From Tissierella sp. P1 (GTDB taxonomy: Bacteria > Bacillota > Clostridia > Tissierellales > Tissierellaceae): 64,000 nt of DNA. Where the stretch lies: the NCBI RefSeq assembly GCF_002266425.1, contig NZ_NPMN01000005.1:113661-177660 (forward strand), read 5' to 3'. The notes under the pieces were generated by a model. That model was not told where the DNA came from. It saw only the letters and a list, made by a program, of their open reading frames with translations, and made no database searches. Below are positions 44,892 through 54,556 of this stretch, piece by piece. The position numbers were made by a program, and so were the translations under genes. How positions within the stretch are numbered: position 1 is the first letter of the stretch; each line of letters begins with the position of its first letter.

Positions 44892-45530
44892 ATGAGTTTA
44901 GTTGAAATGATAAATGTATCTAAAGGGTTTAAAGGAATTAACATATTTGAGGATTTAAATATTACCTTTGAAAAAGAAGAAATATACGGGATTGTGGGAC
45001 CAAATGGTTCGGGCAAATCTGTTCTTTTTAAAATAATTTGTGGATTTATATTTCCAGACTCGGGAGTTATAAAGATTAATGGAAATGAAATGAATTTAAA
45101 AAACAGATTTCCAACAAATTTTGGAATTATCATAGATAGACCAGGATATTTAGAAGATAAAAGTGGATATGAAAACTTAGAGTATTTGGCTTTAATACGT
45201 AAAAAAATAGGAAAAGATGAAATCAAGACTGCAATGGAAAGAGTAGGACTTGATCCTAATTTAAAAACCAAGGTAAAGAATTATTCTTTAGGAATGAAGC
45301 AGAAATTAGCATTATGTCAAGCAATTATGGAGGATCAAGATGTGTTATTATTGGATGAACCATTTAATGCACTTGATAAAAGCAGTGTAGAAAATATCAG
45401 GAATTTATTATTAGATCTACACAAACAGAGTAAAACAATATTTATCACGAGTCACAATCAAATGGATATAGATTTACTATGTACAAAGGTATATGAAATA
45501 GATAATCAAAAGTTAAAATTAATAGTTTGA
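44892..45530 (+). CDS. LanF-like ABC transporter ATPase
   Basis: 212 residues from the ATG spaced 8 bases from GGTGG. It has Walker A GPNGSGKS, signature YSLGMKQKLALCQ (the SLGMKQR type of ABC-2 and LanF ATPases), Walker B VLLLDEPFNALD and switch His TSHN. The Q-loop Gln is replaced: GIIIDRPGYLED has Asp where LanF proteins usually have Glu (E-loop). This supports assignment to the lantibiotic immunity or drug-efflux group. Confidence 0.85.
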   Translation: MSLVEMINVSKGFKGINIFEDLNITFEKEEIYGIVGPNGSGKSVLFKIICGFIFPDSGVIKINGNEMNLKNRFPTNFGIIIDRPGYLEDKSGYENLEYLALIRKKIGKDEIKTAMERVGLDPNLKTKVKNYSLGMKQKLALCQAIMEDQDVLLLDEPFNALDKSSVENIRNLLLDLHKQSKTIFITSHNQMDIDLLCTKVYEIDNQKLKLIV

Positions 45531-45559
45531 GATATGCAAAGCTAAATATTTTGGCAGTT

Positions 45560-45930
45560 CATATATGGTAGCATTATATAAACAGCTTGTTTATAATTTT
45601 TGTCTGATAGATATTATATTAAAGAAAGCTTCAATAAGGGTAGTAATTCCTAATTATAGGGAAGACATTCCTAATGGAATTTTAAAAAGTACATGGAATA
45701 GCAAGGATTAGTGGAATGAAAATATCTTATTATACAGTATTAAATATGAAATGAAAGATGTAGAAGAAGGTGTAAATATTTATTTTTAAGATATACTAGG
45801 ATGTGCATGTTCTATTAATCAAGCTTGAAGGTGGATTGGAAATATTTACTTATGAGATTCTTCTCTATGAGGTTACAAGAGTGCAGGAATTAAGTGTGAT
45901 AGAATTAAATGATGACGAGAAAGTTTTTTA
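45560..45930 (+). pseudogene. decayed coding region downstream of the LanF-like gene
   Basis: Several short frames that lack starts and are cut by stops read like protein: SIRVVIPNYREDIPNGILK, YSIKYEMKDVEEGVNIYF, and GGLEIFTYEILLYEV ending VIELNDDEKVF. The order and spacing suggest one former gene of ~120 codons now broken by at least two stops and a frameshift. I do not recognise the family. Confidence 0.4.
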
Positions 45931-45993
45931 ATGACAATTCATAGTGAAGATTAAAGAAAAAAGATATTAAATTTTTGTAATGGTTAATTATCT

Positions 45994-46018
45994 AAAAAGC
46001 CTGAGTATCAGGCTTTTT
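45994..46018 (+). terminator. Rho-independent terminator
   Basis: AAAAAGCCTGA, 3-base loop, TCAGGCTTTTT. It insulates the second ABC operon from the LanFEG-like operon. Confidence 0.9.
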
Positions 46019-46044
46019 ACTATTTTTATTTGTATAACGCAAGG

Positions 46045-46089
46045 TTTGCGTGAATTGCTCATGTGAACTTTAGAATAATTTGATATTCT
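46045..46089 (+). promoter_or_regulatory. lanthipeptide regulon promoter 3 (second ABC transporter)
   Basis: The dyad arms are TTTGCGTGA and TCATGTGAA around ATTGC. Extended -10 TGA-TATTCT at 46084, again 39 bp from the dyad start. Near-identical to promoter 2 through the whole 45 bp. Confidence 0.85.
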
Positions 46090-46116
46090 CATATTATTAA
46101 AGAAGGGGGTGTTAAA

Positions 46117-46797
46117 ATGATATATGCCAAAAAAGTAACAAAAATATATGGAGAGAATACAAATAATCCAGTATATGCATTGAAAAATATAAATTTGGAT
46201 ATAGAAGAAGGAAAGTTTATAGCTATTATAGGTAGAAGTGGTTCAGGAAAGACGACGCTATTAAATGTTTTATGTGGATTAGATATACCCTCCAAGGGAG
46301 AAGTCTTTATTTGCAATAGGAATTTAATTAACTTTAATGAAGATGAGAGGACAAGATTTCGAAGAACTATGATAGGATTTATTTTTCAATCTTATAATTT
46401 GATTCCTGTACTAAATGCTAGAGAAAACATAGAACTACCACAAATTAATGAGGATAAAGATTACGTAGATGATTTAATGAAGACAATGGACATATTTGAT
46501 AGAAGGCTTCATTTACCATCTGAATTATCTGGTGGCCAGCAACAACGAGTAGCTATTTGCCGAGCATTGGTGAATAAGCCTAAAATCATATTTGCAGATG
46601 AACCTACAGGAAATCTAGATTCAAAATCTGAAATAGAAGTTCTTGAACTTTTAAAAGATATGGTAATTAAGTATAATACTACAATTGTGTTGATAACTCA
46701 TAATTTAGAACTTACAAAATACGCGGATGAAATAATAGTACTAAATGATGGGGAGATTGTTGAATATGAAAAAAAATTTAATTTAATTAAAAAATAA
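46117..46797 (+). CDS. MacB/LolD-type ABC transporter ATPase
   Basis: 226 residues: Walker A GRSGSGKTT, Q-loop IGFIFQSYNLIPVLNARENI, signature LSGGQQQR, Walker B IFADEPTGNLDS and LITHN. It is a close relative of the ATPase at 5947. It sits behind a copy of the shared lan operator, so it is probably induced with the lanthipeptide, for immunity or export. Its FtsX permease partner is broken as sequenced. Confidence 0.92.
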   Translation: MIYAKKVTKIYGENTNNPVYALKNINLDIEEGKFIAIIGRSGSGKTTLLNVLCGLDIPSKGEVFICNRNLINFNEDERTRFRRTMIGFIFQSYNLIPVLNARENIELPQINEDKDYVDDLMKTMDIFDRRLHLPSELSGGQQQRVAICRALVNKPKIIFADEPTGNLDSKSEIEVLELLKDMVIKYNTTIVLITHNLELTKYADEIIVLNDGEIVEYEKKFNLIKK

Positions 46798-49182
46798 TAT
46801 TTTCCATTATAAAAAGAGAACTATCGAAACCATTATTATGCTTATATTAGCGTTTACTTGTTTTATATTCATTAACCAGACGGTGAGAAATATTCAGAAG
46901 ATAAAATACTTAAATGCAGCTAAAGAAAGTGGATACTACCATATTTTATACGAAAATGCTTCACTAAATGAGTTTGAACAAATCAGAGAAAATGATTTGG
47001 TTAAAGAGGTTGGTGGAGAGTGGGTAATAGGAAGTGTCACGGATAATGCGAATCAATTTATGCTTCTATATAGAGATCAAATTTATAATAGATTAGATTC
47101 GTCATTAAGTAATTTAATAGCAGGTAAGAATCCAACAGGAGATAAAGATATCGTTATTACTAGAAATCATATGGAAAGAAATAAACTTGAAATTGGAGAT
47201 AAAGTATCGCTTGAATTTGAAAAAATTAATTATGATACTGGAGATTTATTTTATAAATATAAAGAGACTTTTACAATAAGCGGTATAATTGAAAATTGGG
47301 GGAAATATGAAGATATAGAGATTGGGATAGTATCAGAAGAGTTGAAAAATGAATTAATAAAAACAGACTTCGTTGATAACACATTAATTCATTTTAAAAG
47401 AGAGAAAGATATATTAAGTCAATCAGAAGAACTAATAAAAATGATAAACTTACAAAATGTAGTCAAGTATAATGATGAACTAATTTTTGCTATTGATGAT
47501 AATACTACAATAGGTAATGTGAGAATTGTAGTAAATTTTTTAATATTTGCTATATTTGGTTTAATTTTATATAATGTTGTGTATTTTTCTATTTTATCTG
47601 ATAGAAAAGATTTAGGAATTATGACATCGTTAGGCATGGATAAAAAAGTATTATATGAAATCGTTACTTACAGAATAGTATTTTATTTTGTTTTAGCTAT
47701 TCCTTTAGGTATCTTATCAGGGGTAATTGTAAATAATTTACTGTTTGAAAAGTTTGTAGCACATTTTCTTGGAACAGAAAGTAAACAGTTGCTAGTAGAT
47801 GATTTTAAAGTCAATGTAGATATATTGTATTATCGTCAGCTATTATTACTTTATCTATTCTTTTACCTAGTTTACTAGGCACTCTTTATTATATATTTTC
47901 AGATACCCCAATAGAAATCATAAATGCAAGTAATCAAGATATTGAATATTATCGAAGAAAAACTGAAGAAAGCAATAAAATACTTTTTAAAAATAAATTA
48001 ATAAATTATGGATTTCATAATACTCTAAGAAATAAAAAAAGAACTATAATAACAATATGCATTATGATAATTGCTTTTAGTATTTTAAGCACTATGATAA
48101 TTATTAATAATATTGGAGCCAAAAAGGATTATAGTTGGATAAAAAAATATGTTCCAGGGGATATATGTATTGAAGGAAATATAGATTATAATAGCATACA
48201 TGATTCTAAATCTTTTATAAGTAGACCTAATTTAGAAAGTTTAGAAAGAACTAAAAATATTAAAAGTTTTAACGCGTATCAAATAAAATCATTATTTGCT
48301 GATATTGATTTTAATAACATCGATAAAAATTCAACATTTTATAAGGAAAATAAAACTGATATTGAATTGAATAAGGATATTAATGGTAGTTACACCACTA
48401 TATCTACAATAGCCTTTGGAAAAAAGGACTTAAAAAAAGAACTAGAAATAAAAGACGACATAAGTCCTGTAATAATTAGTAAAGAATTTGCTGATATGAT
48501 TCAAGTTAAAGAAGGAGATTTTATCTATCTTAAAATGTACCAAGAGGATAGAAATGAGTTTACTATATCAGAACATTTTCAGGTTATAAAAATAATGGAT
48601 GAATTTCCAGTTTACACTAAATTCCATTCTACAACAGAAGTAATAGTGGATTATGATGATTTACAAAATTTATACAATACAATAGGGTATGATAGAATAG
48701 ATATCTGGCTAGAAGATAATACTAATTTAACATCTATAAATAACATTAAAAATCTTGAGTTTAATAGTAGTGTAAGTATTAAGACATATAACGATACCGT
48801 AAAGTATTTTCAAGAGCGATATATTAAAAAAATATTATTTCAGATTTTTGTAATAGGTATCTTTTTATTTATTGCTATGGCGAATAGCTTTACAAGTATT
48901 TTTAATAATATTGTTAATAGAAAAGAAGAGTTCACATTATTGAATATAATAGGAATTAGTAAGGGCGAAATAAAAAGAGTTGTTTTGTTAGAGGGAATAT
49001 TATACGGAGTTATTACATCTTTAGCTGTAATTATTATACAAGTTATTATTATAATAATACTTGGAATGAAAGAAAGAAGTATATATGTTATATACACCTT
49101 ACTTTTTGTAGACTTATTAATTATTTCAACAAACATTCTTTTTTCTAATATAAGTATGAATTATATTGTTAGGAATCAATAA
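46766..49182 (+). pseudogene. broken FtsX-type ABC permease
   Basis: The natural start ATG 46766 overlaps the ATPase end, as in the intact pair at 6627, but codon 7 is TAA (46784). The frame then continues (LKNNIFHYKKRTIE) to 47878. A one-base loss near 47834 moves the gene to another frame, which runs on through LPSLLGTLYYIF to 49182. Rejoined, it is ~800 residues with two FtsX units (near 225-345 and 675-800). Either the gene is inactive or two base errors are present. A shorter product from ATG 46838 is possible. Confidence 0.8.
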
Positions 49183-49370
49183 TTGTTGATAAGTAAATAT
49201 AAAATCTAATAAATAATTTTTATTCTAATAGAATATAGGTCACTTTTTTAGTTCTATATTTATGTTTTTTATTAATTATCTTACTATAGGATTCAGCTAA
49301 ATATAAGTTGTATATATATTATCGATATCGTATAATGTTAACACAACTCATTTTAAAAGGAGTTTTTATT

Positions 49371-49598
49371 ATGAATTTTGACTACTTATATTTCTTAAGT
49401 TTTATGATGTTTTTTGCATGTTTTATATCTATAGGATATATTGCACTAAGATCTTTTAAAAGTCAGTTTCTGCATATCTCTAACGACCATCATGAATTTG
49501 AGAAAAGTAAATTTTTAGATTATAATATATGTTTAAATATAGTAGATTATAATGCCTATGAAAAGTATCAAATCTGGAGATTTTACTTTCCAGATTAA
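49371..49598 (+). CDS. small membrane protein beside the YidC paralogue
   Basis: 75 residues from the ATG after AAAGGAGTTTTTATT. One membrane segment (about 5-27), then a charged, Tyr/Asn-rich tail ending IWRFYFPD. Unrecognised. It is 60 bp upstream of the YidC-like gene and may be its partner or client. Confidence 0.55.
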   Translation: MNFDYLYFLSFMMFFACFISIGYIALRSFKSQFLHISNDHHEFEKSKFLDYNICLNIVDYNAYEKYQIWRFYFPD

Positions 49599-49657
49599 AT
49601 AATAGATATGATTAATGACTCAAGCTATAAAAACCATTTTGAGAGGATGAATTTTTC

Positions 49658-50296
49658 ATGTCTAATTTACTAAGCAGTATTCTAAATATGCTATTTAACT
49701 TTACTAATGATTGGGGACTAGCTATAGTGGGGTTAACTATATTAGTTAAAGTTTTATTACTACCAATATCTATAAAACAAAAAACAGCTTTATTAAAACA
49801 GCGAAAGTTTACAACAGAAATTGATGAAATAAAGAAAAAGTATAAGGGAAACGAAACAAAAATGACTGAGGAACTGACCAAGTATTATACTAAAAATAGT
49901 TCTAGTTTCTTAGGCTCTTTTACAGGTTTAATTCAAATTCCAATATTAATAATTTTATTCAATGTTATCAAGACAAATAGTGTAGATACAGGTTCCATAT
50001 TAGTACCATGGGTTTCAAACCTGAAGTCCTACGACACTAGTTATATAATACCTTTAGTATATGCATTGGTTTCAATAAGTCCTAACTTATTAAACTATAT
50101 AAGACATTTAAGAAACTTTGATGAAAGTAAACCCCTAAAGCAAAATCTAGTAAGTGTTATTATCATCTCAATTATATTAACATCTAGAAGTCCAGTAGGT
50201 ATAGGTATATACTTTATAACAAGCAGTCTAGTTTCATTTATTGAAGAATTGATTTATAGACTAATAATAAGAAATAATCGATTAAAACAAATATAA
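49658..50296 (+). CDS. YidC/Oxa1 family membrane insertase paralogue
   Basis: 212 residues. The core fold is present: FTNDWGLAIVGLTILVKVLLLP with the first helix, the cytoplasmic helical hairpin (residues about 40-80, KFTTEIDEIKKKYKGNE), then QIPILIILFNVI and further helices. Compared with the housekeeping YidC it is short and lacks a lipoprotein signal. YidC inserts small membrane proteins. Proximity to the lanthipeptide island and to a small membrane protein suggests a dedicated role, which is inference. Confidence 0.8.
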   Translation: MSNLLSSILNMLFNFTNDWGLAIVGLTILVKVLLLPISIKQKTALLKQRKFTTEIDEIKKKYKGNETKMTEELTKYYTKNSSSFLGSFTGLIQIPILIILFNVIKTNSVDTGSILVPWVSNLKSYDTSYIIPLVYALVSISPNLLNYIRHLRNFDESKPLKQNLVSVIIISIILTSRSPVGIGIYFITSSLVSFIEELIYRLIIRNNRLKQI

Positions 50297-50326
50297 GGAT
50301 GGAACTTTAGAATTGTTAAGAATAGA

Positions 50327-50362
50327 AGGGCTGTGTCAAAATGATTTGATACAGCCCTTTTG
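50327..50362 (+). terminator. Rho-independent terminator
   Basis: AAGGGCTGT and ACAGCCCTTTT pair around an AT-rich loop, ending the YidC-like gene. Confidence 0.85.
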
Positions 50363-50381
50363 ATGTTTATATAAAATTATT

Positions 50382-50510
50382 TTATAACGAATAGGAAAGT
50401 TGTACTTTAATGTTTCGTCTCAAGAACTTGACCTGAATGAGTTTTAAGCAGATTGCCAAAATTTTTGATTTCGTGCAAGGTGCTTATGCAGCGGCCAAGA
50501 AAAACTTCTT
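50382..50510 (+). repeat. dispersed ~130-bp repeat, copy B
   Basis: AATAGGAAAGTTGTAC…CTCAAGAACTTGACC…GAGTTTTAAGCAGATT…GATTTCGTGCAAGGTGC…GCGGCCAAGAAAAA, the direct-strand partner of copy A at 31381-31506. Confidence 0.75.
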
Positions 50511-50623
50511 TTAATACTTTGATAGAAGCTTTTCTTATAATTAATTATACTTAAATATAAATAAAAAATTTCAAATATTGTGTAATGAAATGAAGAGTTT
50601 TACGTATTAACATATGAATGAAA

Positions 50624-50641
50624 ATATTTGGCGCCAAATAT
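50624..50641. promoter_or_regulatory. 18-bp perfect palindrome upstream of the ECF sigma gene
   Basis: ATATTTGGCGCCAAATAT ends 23 bp before the start codon, directly in front of the ribosome site. It is a candidate operator of a dimeric repressor or an RNA hairpin. Confidence 0.6.
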
Positions 50642-50664
50642 AGAATTTAAGGAGGAGGTTTGAT

Positions 50665-51225
50665 ATGTATCGACTGACTTTAGTGGATACCCTCAATGCA
50701 GAAAAGACTAAAGAAAATATATATAATCAACAAGATTTTTCTTATATTTTTGAAGCTTACTATAAAAGGGTGTACAATTTCATATATTATCAGGTTAGTT
50801 GCCATTATGCAGCAGAAGATTTGACTAGTCAGGTATTCTTAAAAGCAATGGTCAATATAGAGAAATATTCTAAGGACAAATCACCTTTTGAAGTTTGGAT
50901 TTTTGCTATAGCTAAGAACATAGTAAATGATTATTTTAGAAGTATAAGAAAATATAATATTTTTTCTATTGATGGAGTTAAGGAATTAATATCAAAGATG
51001 AAAACACCAGAAGAAATAGTAGAGATTTCAGAAACAAATGATGAGTTGTTAAAGGCATTGAGGAGATTGAATACAAGGGAAAAAAGTATTGTATCACTTA
51101 AATTTGGAGCAGAGCTGAAAAACAAAGAGATTGCAGAAATATTGGATCTTACAGAAAACAATGTAGGTATAATACTTTATAGAACAATGAAGAAACTAAA
51201 AAAGGAATTGGAGAAGGAGGAATAA
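50665..51225 (+). CDS. ECF-type RNA polymerase sigma factor
   Basis: 186 residues. Region 2 is FEAYYKRVYNFIYYQVSCHYAAEDLTSQVFLKA with the AEDLTQ-like motif, and region 4 is LNTREKSIVSLKFGAELKNKEIAEIL with the recognition helix TENNVGIILYRTMKKL. A very strong AAGGAGGAGG site lies upstream. The next gene, a membrane anti-sigma factor, starts 3 bases after the stop. Target promoters unknown. Confidence 0.9.
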   Translation: MYRLTLVDTLNAEKTKENIYNQQDFSYIFEAYYKRVYNFIYYQVSCHYAAEDLTSQVFLKAMVNIEKYSKDKSPFEVWIFAIAKNIVNDYFRSIRKYNIFSIDGVKELISKMKTPEEIVEISETNDELLKALRRLNTREKSIVSLKFGAELKNKEIAEILDLTENNVGIILYRTMKKLKKELEKEE

Positions 51226-51227
51226 AT

Positions 51228-52208
51228 GTGAATGATAGAAATATTCAAGATGGATGTTCTAAAGAGATAGATGATTATTTTAATGGGATAAATGGCTTAA
51301 GTAGTGTAGACTCAGAAGAATATAAAGAAGTTTTGGAAATAACTAAGGCTTTGGCTGGTAAAGATTTTAGTAAGAATAGTAATAAAAAAGAAGTATTTGA
51401 TAGAGCTTTAAAAAATATCAATGAGTATAGAGGAGAGAATGAAATGAAGAGATTAAAGAAAATTAAATATCCTATTACTAAAGTTGCATCTTTTTTATTA
51501 ATAGGAATACTGAGTATTTCAATGATAAAAACATCATTTGCACAAGAAGTTATAGATAAGATAGTAAAGATTATATCTCTTAAGAATATAGAAGCTGTAC
51601 AATATGAACCACAAAAAAGGACCTATCCTATTCCAGAAGACCTAAAAGGGAAAATATTTGATAAAGATGGGAATATGTTAGAGGTATTTTCAGAAGAATT
51701 TATAGGATCTGGAAAAATATATATGGCTGATGGTGAAGAAATTGCCCGCATAGATATGGATAGTGGAGAGATAATATCTGTTAGGGAAGAAGAAGTATTG
51801 AATAAAGAAAAGTATTTTGTAGTTAAGGATGTTAATAAATTAAGTGATTATACCTGTTTCAATATAATTCTTCCAAGCTATTTACCAGAGGGCTATGAAT
51901 TCGACAGAGCAGAATTTTATAAAGGTAAGGAAGATATTGTAAAAAATAGTAAGTATATTGAACTATATTTTATTAATCAAAATACAGGAAAATATATTAA
52001 CATGCATCAGAGGATATCAGATGAAGAAACAGCATATGGAATGGCAACAGATGGAAAATTAGAGGAAGTAAAAGTTAATAATGAAAATGCCATCATGATA
52101 GATGAAAAAAGTATTGATTGGGAATATAATGGAATACTTTATAGCTTATCAGAAAGAGGAGAAATTGGTAAAAGCGAATTAATAAAAATCGCAGAGTCTA
52201 TTAAATAA
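51228..52208 (+). CDS. membrane anti-sigma factor with DUF4367 domain
   Basis: 326 residues from GTG, 3 bases after the sigma stop behind GAGAAGGAGG. The cytoplasmic N-terminus (about 1-85) should hold the sigma-binding region; one membrane helix (about 86-105, SFLLIGILSISMIKTSFA) leads to an extracellular part. Residues about 205-325 fit DUF4367 (SDYTCFNIILPSYLPEGYEFD). It probably retains the ECF factor until an envelope signal acts. Confidence 0.82.
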   Translation: MNDRNIQDGCSKEIDDYFNGINGLSSVDSEEYKEVLEITKALAGKDFSKNSNKKEVFDRALKNINEYRGENEMKRLKKIKYPITKVASFLLIGILSISMIKTSFAQEVIDKIVKIISLKNIEAVQYEPQKRTYPIPEDLKGKIFDKDGNMLEVFSEEFIGSGKIYMADGEEIARIDMDSGEIISVREEEVLNKEKYFVVKDVNKLSDYTCFNIILPSYLPEGYEFDRAEFYKGKEDIVKNSKYIELYFINQNTGKYINMHQRISDEETAYGMATDGKLEEVKVNNENAIMIDEKSIDWEYNGILYSLSERGEIGKSELIKIAESIK

Positions 52209-52348
52209 TTTTTATTAATATAGTTTCACATATTTTGAGTTTACTGAAAAAGTAGCAATCTTTGATTGCTGCTTTTTTAATGGAAATTTCATGGTCAATA
52301 CTATATAATAGAAAAGAAGGAAACAAATGTTTAGAAAGGTGTGAGAGA

Positions 52349-54551
52349 GTGGATTACCTAAATGGATTGAATGATAGACAGAGGGAAGCTGTATTACATA
52401 CAGATGGCCCCCTACTTATTTTAGCAGGGGCAGGATCAGGTAAAACTAAAGTAGTTACTCATAAAATAGCATATTTAATAGAAGAAAAAGGGATTTTCCC
52501 GGGAAATATTTTGGCAATAACCTTCACTAATAAAGCTGCAAATGAGCTGAAGGAGAGAGTGGGGAGACTTCTATCTGCCAATGTAGATACTATGTGGATG
52601 GGGACATTCCACTCAATATGTGTTAGGATACTTCGACGTGATATTGATAAGATTGGATATAATAGATCCTTTACAATATATGACAGAGATGATCAGATAA
52701 CATTAATAAAAGAATGTATAAAAGAGAAAAATCTTGACAAGGAGACATATAAAGAATCTTCGGTTTTGGCCCAAATTAGTAAACTAAAAGATGCTATGAC
52801 AGATCCAGATAAATTTATAAATCAAAATTATAAGGACTTTTATTTAAGAAATATCGGGGAATTATATTCTTTATATCAGGAAAAGCTTAAGCAATATAAT
52901 GCATTAGACTTTGATGATTTGATAATAAAAACAGTACAACTTTTAAAGTCAAATTCTGATGTCTTAGACTACTATCAAAGAAAATTCAAATATGTATTTG
53001 TAGATGAATATCAGGATACAAATAAGGTTCAATATGAGCTTACCATATTATTATCAGGAAAACATAATAATATATGTGTTGTAGGGGATAGCGATCAATC
53101 TATCTATGGATGGAGGGGAGCTGACATCACTAATATCTTAAACTTTGAGAAGGATTTTCAAAATTCTACAACCATAATGTTAGAGCAGAACTATAGGTCC
53201 ACACAAAATATACTTAATTTAGCAAATAAAGTAATAAAAAATAACTCTGAGAGAAAAGATAAGAATCTATGGACTGAAAATCATGGGGGAGAACCTATAT
53301 ATTATGAAGAGTTGCCAGATTCAGAGGATGAAGCGTTATTTGTGGCTAGTAAAATTGAAGAATTAATCTCTCAGGGATATAGTTTATCTGATTTTGCTAT
53401 CCTTTATAGGACAAATGCTCAATCACGTTCATTTGAGGACTCCTTCATTAGAAAAAATATTCCTTATAAAATAGTAGGAGGACTTAAATTCTATGATAGA
53501 AAAGAAATAAAGGATATAGTAGCTTATTTGAAGGTATTGCAAAATCCTGTAGATAATATTTCGCTTAAAAGAATAATTAATGTTCCTAAAAGGGGAATTG
53601 GTAATGCAACTATAGATAAAGTAGAAGAATTTGCAGCAGAGACAAATGACTCTATCTATGGAGCTTTATTATCCTTGGACAGTATAAGTGAATTAAATGG
53701 AAGAGCAAAGAATAGCTTGAAGCCATTTGTAGATATGATGAATAAACTTATGGCTATGAAGGAAGTAATGGGAGTAAAGGATTTTATAGAAGAAGTTATT
53801 AATACAACAGGATATATAAGGGAATTGGAAAGAGAGAATACAATAGAGGCTCAAACAAGAATAAGAAAATATTAAAGAGTTTATATCTGTTGCAATAGAT
53901 TTTGAAATGAGAACGGGAGAAAGTAATTTAGAAGAATTTTTAGCCAATGTGGCTTTACTATCAGATGTAGATAAGACCTCTGACACTACAAATGTAGTTA
54001 CAATGATGACAGTACATAGTGCTAAGGGATTAGAGTTTCCAGCTGTATTTCTAGTAGGCATGGAGGATGGATTATTTCCTATAACTAGAGCAGTAGATAA
54101 TGAATCAGAACTAGAAGAAGAGAGAAGACTTTGCTATGTTGCTGTAACTAGGGCAGAAAAGTTATTATTTATAACTAATGCAAGAGTAAGGACAATTTAT
54201 GGGAATGTAAATTATACTCTGCCTTCTAGATTTATTGAGGAAATGGGAGATGCCATAGAGAAAAAAGAAAAGAAAAACATCAAAGAACAACTAGTATCCG
54301 TGAAGGATTTTACAGCAAATAGGGAAAAGGCTGCTCCTAGACCATTTATAATACAAGCACAACCTAAGCCTCAAGGGGATAAAAATCTAAATGTAAGTGT
54401 AGGAGATAAAGTAAAACATAAGAAATTTGGCATAGGAACTATAGTTCAAATAAAGGATAGAGATAATGATAAAGAATTAGTTATATCTTTTGATGGAGAA
54501 GGGTTAAAACGATTATTACTTTCTATTGCTCCTATAGAAATATTGAGGTGA
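52349..54551 (+). CDS. pcrA: ATP-dependent DNA helicase PcrA/UvrD, frameshifted
   Basis: Joined length ~733 residues. The start is GTG 52349 (DYLNGLNDRQREAVLHT). Motifs: Walker A AGAGSGKTK, FTNKAANELKER, DEYQDTN, GDSDQSIYGWRGA, NYRSTQ, MTVHSAKGLEFPAVFLVG and VAVTRAEK. The frame breaks near 53863, where AGAATAAGAAAATATT has one A too many; removal gives RIENIKEFISVAIDFEM. This helicase is normally essential in Bacillota, so an assembly error is the most likely cause. ligA overlaps or follows at once, the usual pcrA-ligA order. Confidence 0.92.
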
Positions 54552-54556
54552 TATTT

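Noticed and set aside
44852..45271. 139-codon minus-strand frame over the LanF-like ATPase
   Set aside because: Antisense to Walker A and neighbouring conserved ABC sequence; no independent support.
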